From positions 1-15,822 of the forward strand of contig CBDVAK010000049.1 of assembly GCA_965371945.1 (NCBI GenBank): DNA of 15,822 nucleotides, in the 5' to 3' direction. Made by a program: the position numbers and the translations under genes. Below the pieces are notes generated by a model, which was not told where the DNA came from, made no database searches, and worked only from the letters and a program-made list of their open reading frames with translations. Positions 14,140 to 15,822 of this stretch are shown piece after piece. Position 1 is the first letter of the stretch. Every line of letters begins with the position of its first letter. The DNA is from CBDVAK01 sp965371945 (GTDB lineage: Bacteria > Pseudomonadota > Gammaproteobacteria > Competibacterales > JAHEDQ01).

Positions 14140-15210
14140 GTGATCTTCGGGATCTGTGACCGCTACCTGTTTCGAACCGTCATGGCCGCGACGCTGGTGA
14201 CGCTGTTTACCCTGGTCGCACTGGAAAGCCTGTTTCTGTTGCTCAGGGAAGCCGACGATCTGGCGGACGGGTCGCTGCAGATCGGTGATTTGCTGGTGTA
14301 TCTGGGGTTGTCTCTGCCTGGGCGTGTGGTGGAAGTACTGCCCATGGCTTTTCTGATCGGAGGTCTGCTCGGGATGGGATCACTGGCCAGCGGCAGCGAA
14401 CTGGTGGTGATGCGCGCGGCGGGGATGTCGGTGTTGCGACTGGTTCGTGCTGCCATGTTGCCGGGCCTGCTCCTGGTCGCGGTCGCGGTGTTGGTCAGCG
14501 AGTATGTAGCACCCGAACTGAGCCAGCAGGCTACCCGGCTGCTGGCCGAAGCGAAGGGACGTTCACTGGATATTCGGCGGGGACGTGGATTCTGGGTCCG
14601 CGATGGTCAGCAACTCATACAGGTTCGCAAGATGTCCGCGGCGGGTGCGCTTGAGGACATCCTGATCTTTGACCTGGATGACGATTTCCGGTTGTTGAGC
14701 CTGGCACGGGCCGAGCGCGCCGAGTTTGTGGAGGATGGCTGGCGGCTCAGCAATCTGACCTCCACCCGGCTGCTGGAATCGGGTGCAGAAGTGGCGCACG
14801 AAGACAGTAGGCCGTGGCAGGTACAGATCAGCCCGGAACTGCTCAAGGTGCTGGCGTTGGAGCCACATCAGATGTCGATCCGGGATCTCACGGTCTATGT
14901 GCGTTATCTGAACCGCAATGGCCTGGATTCGAGCAGGTACCGGCTGGCGCGCTGGTCGAAGCTGTTGGCACCTGCCACCAACCTGATCATGCTCTTTATC
15001 GCGATGCCATTCGTTTTCGGAGCCATGCGCAGCGCCGCCGGTGGCAAGCGGCTTTTTGTGGGAATCGTGCTCGGCATCCTGTTCTTTTTGGTCAACCGAA
15101 CCCTGGGAAGCCTGGGACTGGTATACGGCTTTTCGCCGATCGTGAGCGCGGTGTTGCCACCGGCCCTGTTTCTGGCGGGAGGGCTGATCGCCATGTCCCG
15201 GGTGCGCTGA
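14140..15210 (+). CDS. lptG: LPS export permease LptG
   Basis: LptG pairs with LptF in the LptB2FG lipopolysaccharide extractor and sends LPS to the periplasmic LptC/LptA bridge. The 356-aa protein (E. coli 360) has three N-terminal helices (about 14-36, 48-80, 104-123), a periplasmic beta-rich domain with GFWVRDGQQLIQVRKM, and three C-terminal helices starting after the RLARWSKLLAPATNLIMLFIAMPFVFG segment. I take the GTG at 14140, one base past the lptF stop and 8 nt after GGGAG, which implies translational coupling. A TTG at 14119 inside lptF is the alternative. It ends 27 bp before the convergent RDD gene. Confidence 0.95.
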   Translation: MIFGICDRYLFRTVMAATLVTLFTLVALESLFLLLREADDLADGSLQIGDLLVYLGLSLPGRVVEVLPMAFLIGGLLGMGSLASGSELVVMRAAGMSVLRLVRAAMLPGLLLVAVAVLVSEYVAPELSQQATRLLAEAKGRSLDIRRGRGFWVRDGQQLIQVRKMSAAGALEDILIFDLDDDFRLLSLARAERAEFVEDGWRLSNLTSTRLLESGAEVAHEDSRPWQVQISPELLKVLALEPHQMSIRDLTVYVRYLNRNGLDSSRYRLARWSKLLAPATNLIMLFIAMPFVFGAMRSAAGGKRLFVGIVLGILFFLVNRTLGSLGLVYGFSPIVSAVLPPALFLAGGLIAMSRVR

Positions 15211-15237
15211 AGACCCGCGCGCCGATTCCGGCGGCAG

Positions 15238-15681
15238 TCAGCGGTCGGTGATTTTTGGGCAATGAAGCAGTATCGTTCCAGAGATACGGTCATGCCAGGT
15301 TCTGCGCTCGGGATCGACCAGCGCCCATAGAAATCCTGCACCCAATGCCGCCCACGACAGTGCTGCCGCCAGGTAGCGTACCAGGGCCTGCTTCCAGCTG
15401 ACGGCCTTGCCGTCCGTCGTTTGTACCCGCAGCCGCCATGCCCGCAGACCCAGGGTTTGACCACCATGAGTCCAGAACCAACCAAAAAACAGAAATGTCA
15501 CTGTGGCCAGGTACATCTGGAACAGATGGTTGCCGACAGCAACGGGCGTGCCCCGGTTGAACAGCAAGGGCGGGATTGCGGCCAGGTAGAGTACCGCGAA
15601 CAGCAGCAGCGTGTCGTATAACACCGCTGCCAGCCGGCGCCACAATGGTGCGGGTCGCGGCGCTGAGGTTTTCTCCATCAT
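15238..15681 (-). CDS. RDD family membrane protein
   Basis: This is a 147-aa RDD-domain integral membrane protein of unknown exact function; some RDD proteins have been linked to ion transport, but most are uncharacterised. The N-terminal signature LWRRLAAVLYDTLLLFAVLYL (13-33) holds the conserved Arg and Asp23. Helices are likely at 19-41, 54-70 and 103-122, with the typical THGGQTLGLRAWRLRV segment at 71-86 and WHDRISGT at 129-136 near the end. The start is one of two adjacent ATGs (15681 or 15678), neither with a good ribosome site. It is convergent with lptG, and the repeat at 15744 lies 62 bp upstream of its start. Confidence 0.9.
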   Translation of the reverse strand: MMEKTSAPRPAPLWRRLAAVLYDTLLLFAVLYLAAIPPLLFNRGTPVAVGNHLFQMYLATVTFLFFGWFWTHGGQTLGLRAWRLRVQTTDGKAVSWKQALVRYLAAALSWAALGAGFLWALVDPERRTWHDRISGTILLHCPKITDR

Positions 15682-15743
15682 TCAGGAGCCGGTTCGGTTC
15701 AGGATTGATCCGTCGCGGCAAAGCCCGATTCCGACCGGCTCCA

Positions 15744-15822
15744 GGAGGCTGTCCGAGAACAGACTGCTCTACTGCGGACAATCCTGATTGGCCATATTTC
15801 CCGATCATTTTCGTTAAATAGC
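15744..15822 (-). repeat. MITE-like repeat, truncated copy at right edge
   Basis: In reverse orientation this matches 8507-8585 at 77 of 79 bases (differences at the complements of 8512 and 8561), including the 16-bp terminal repeat at 15744-15759. The last base of the window corresponds to the last base of the 5-nt centre of the palindrome, so exactly one arm plus one base is present. It lies upstream of the RDD-family gene. Confidence 0.93.

Noticed and set aside
15290..15808. A 172-codon minus-strand frame starting in the right-edge repeat
   Set aside because: It overlaps the RDD gene in another frame; only its first residues are repeat-derived and the remainder has no family resemblance.

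Overview
This 15.8 kb window is GC-rich, densely packed housekeeping DNA from a gammaproteobacterium. The combination of an ISC-type Fe-S operon with hscBA and iscX, TrmJ and SuhB next to each other, divergent pepA and lptFG, and the Sec accessory pair secDF points to that class. The gene order secDF-suhB-trmJ-cysE-isc suggests a free-living or Chromatiales-like lineage rather than an enteric, but I cannot name a genus from sequence alone.

Layout, left to right: a truncated repeat copy at the edge (1-55); secD and secF on the + strand; suhB convergent on the - strand; trmJ divergent from suhB; a very strong hairpin; cysE with its own promoter; then the Fe-S assembly operon iscS-iscU-iscA-hscB-hscA-fdx-iscX. 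After it come pepA on the - strand, lptF-lptG divergent from pepA, a small RDD-family membrane protein on the - strand, and a second truncated repeat copy at the right edge (15744-15822). No tRNA, rRNA, CRISPR array, phage or transposase gene is visible.

The working unit at the centre is Fe-S cluster biogenesis. CysE commits serine to cysteine, IscS takes sulfur from cysteine, and IscU is the scaffold. HscB/HscA drive cluster release through the LPPVK motif of IscU, while IscA, ferredoxin and IscX act as carrier, electron donor and modulator. Two sequences resembling type-1 IscR operators are present, one over the cysE promoter and one over the iscS promoter. No iscR gene lies in the window, although iscR is usually found at just this place.

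The second point of interest is a 161-bp non-coding, almost perfectly symmetrical repeat, built as 78-nt arms around a 5-nt centre with 16-bp perfect terminal inverted repeats. One full copy sits inside the isc operon between hscB and hscA. Half-copies, inverted relative to it, form both ends of the window, which looks like a contig broken at repeats. The element looks like a MITE (a small non-autonomous transposable element) with near-identical copies, so it probably moved recently. I see no clear undescribed multi-gene system; the novelty is in this element and in the missing regulator.
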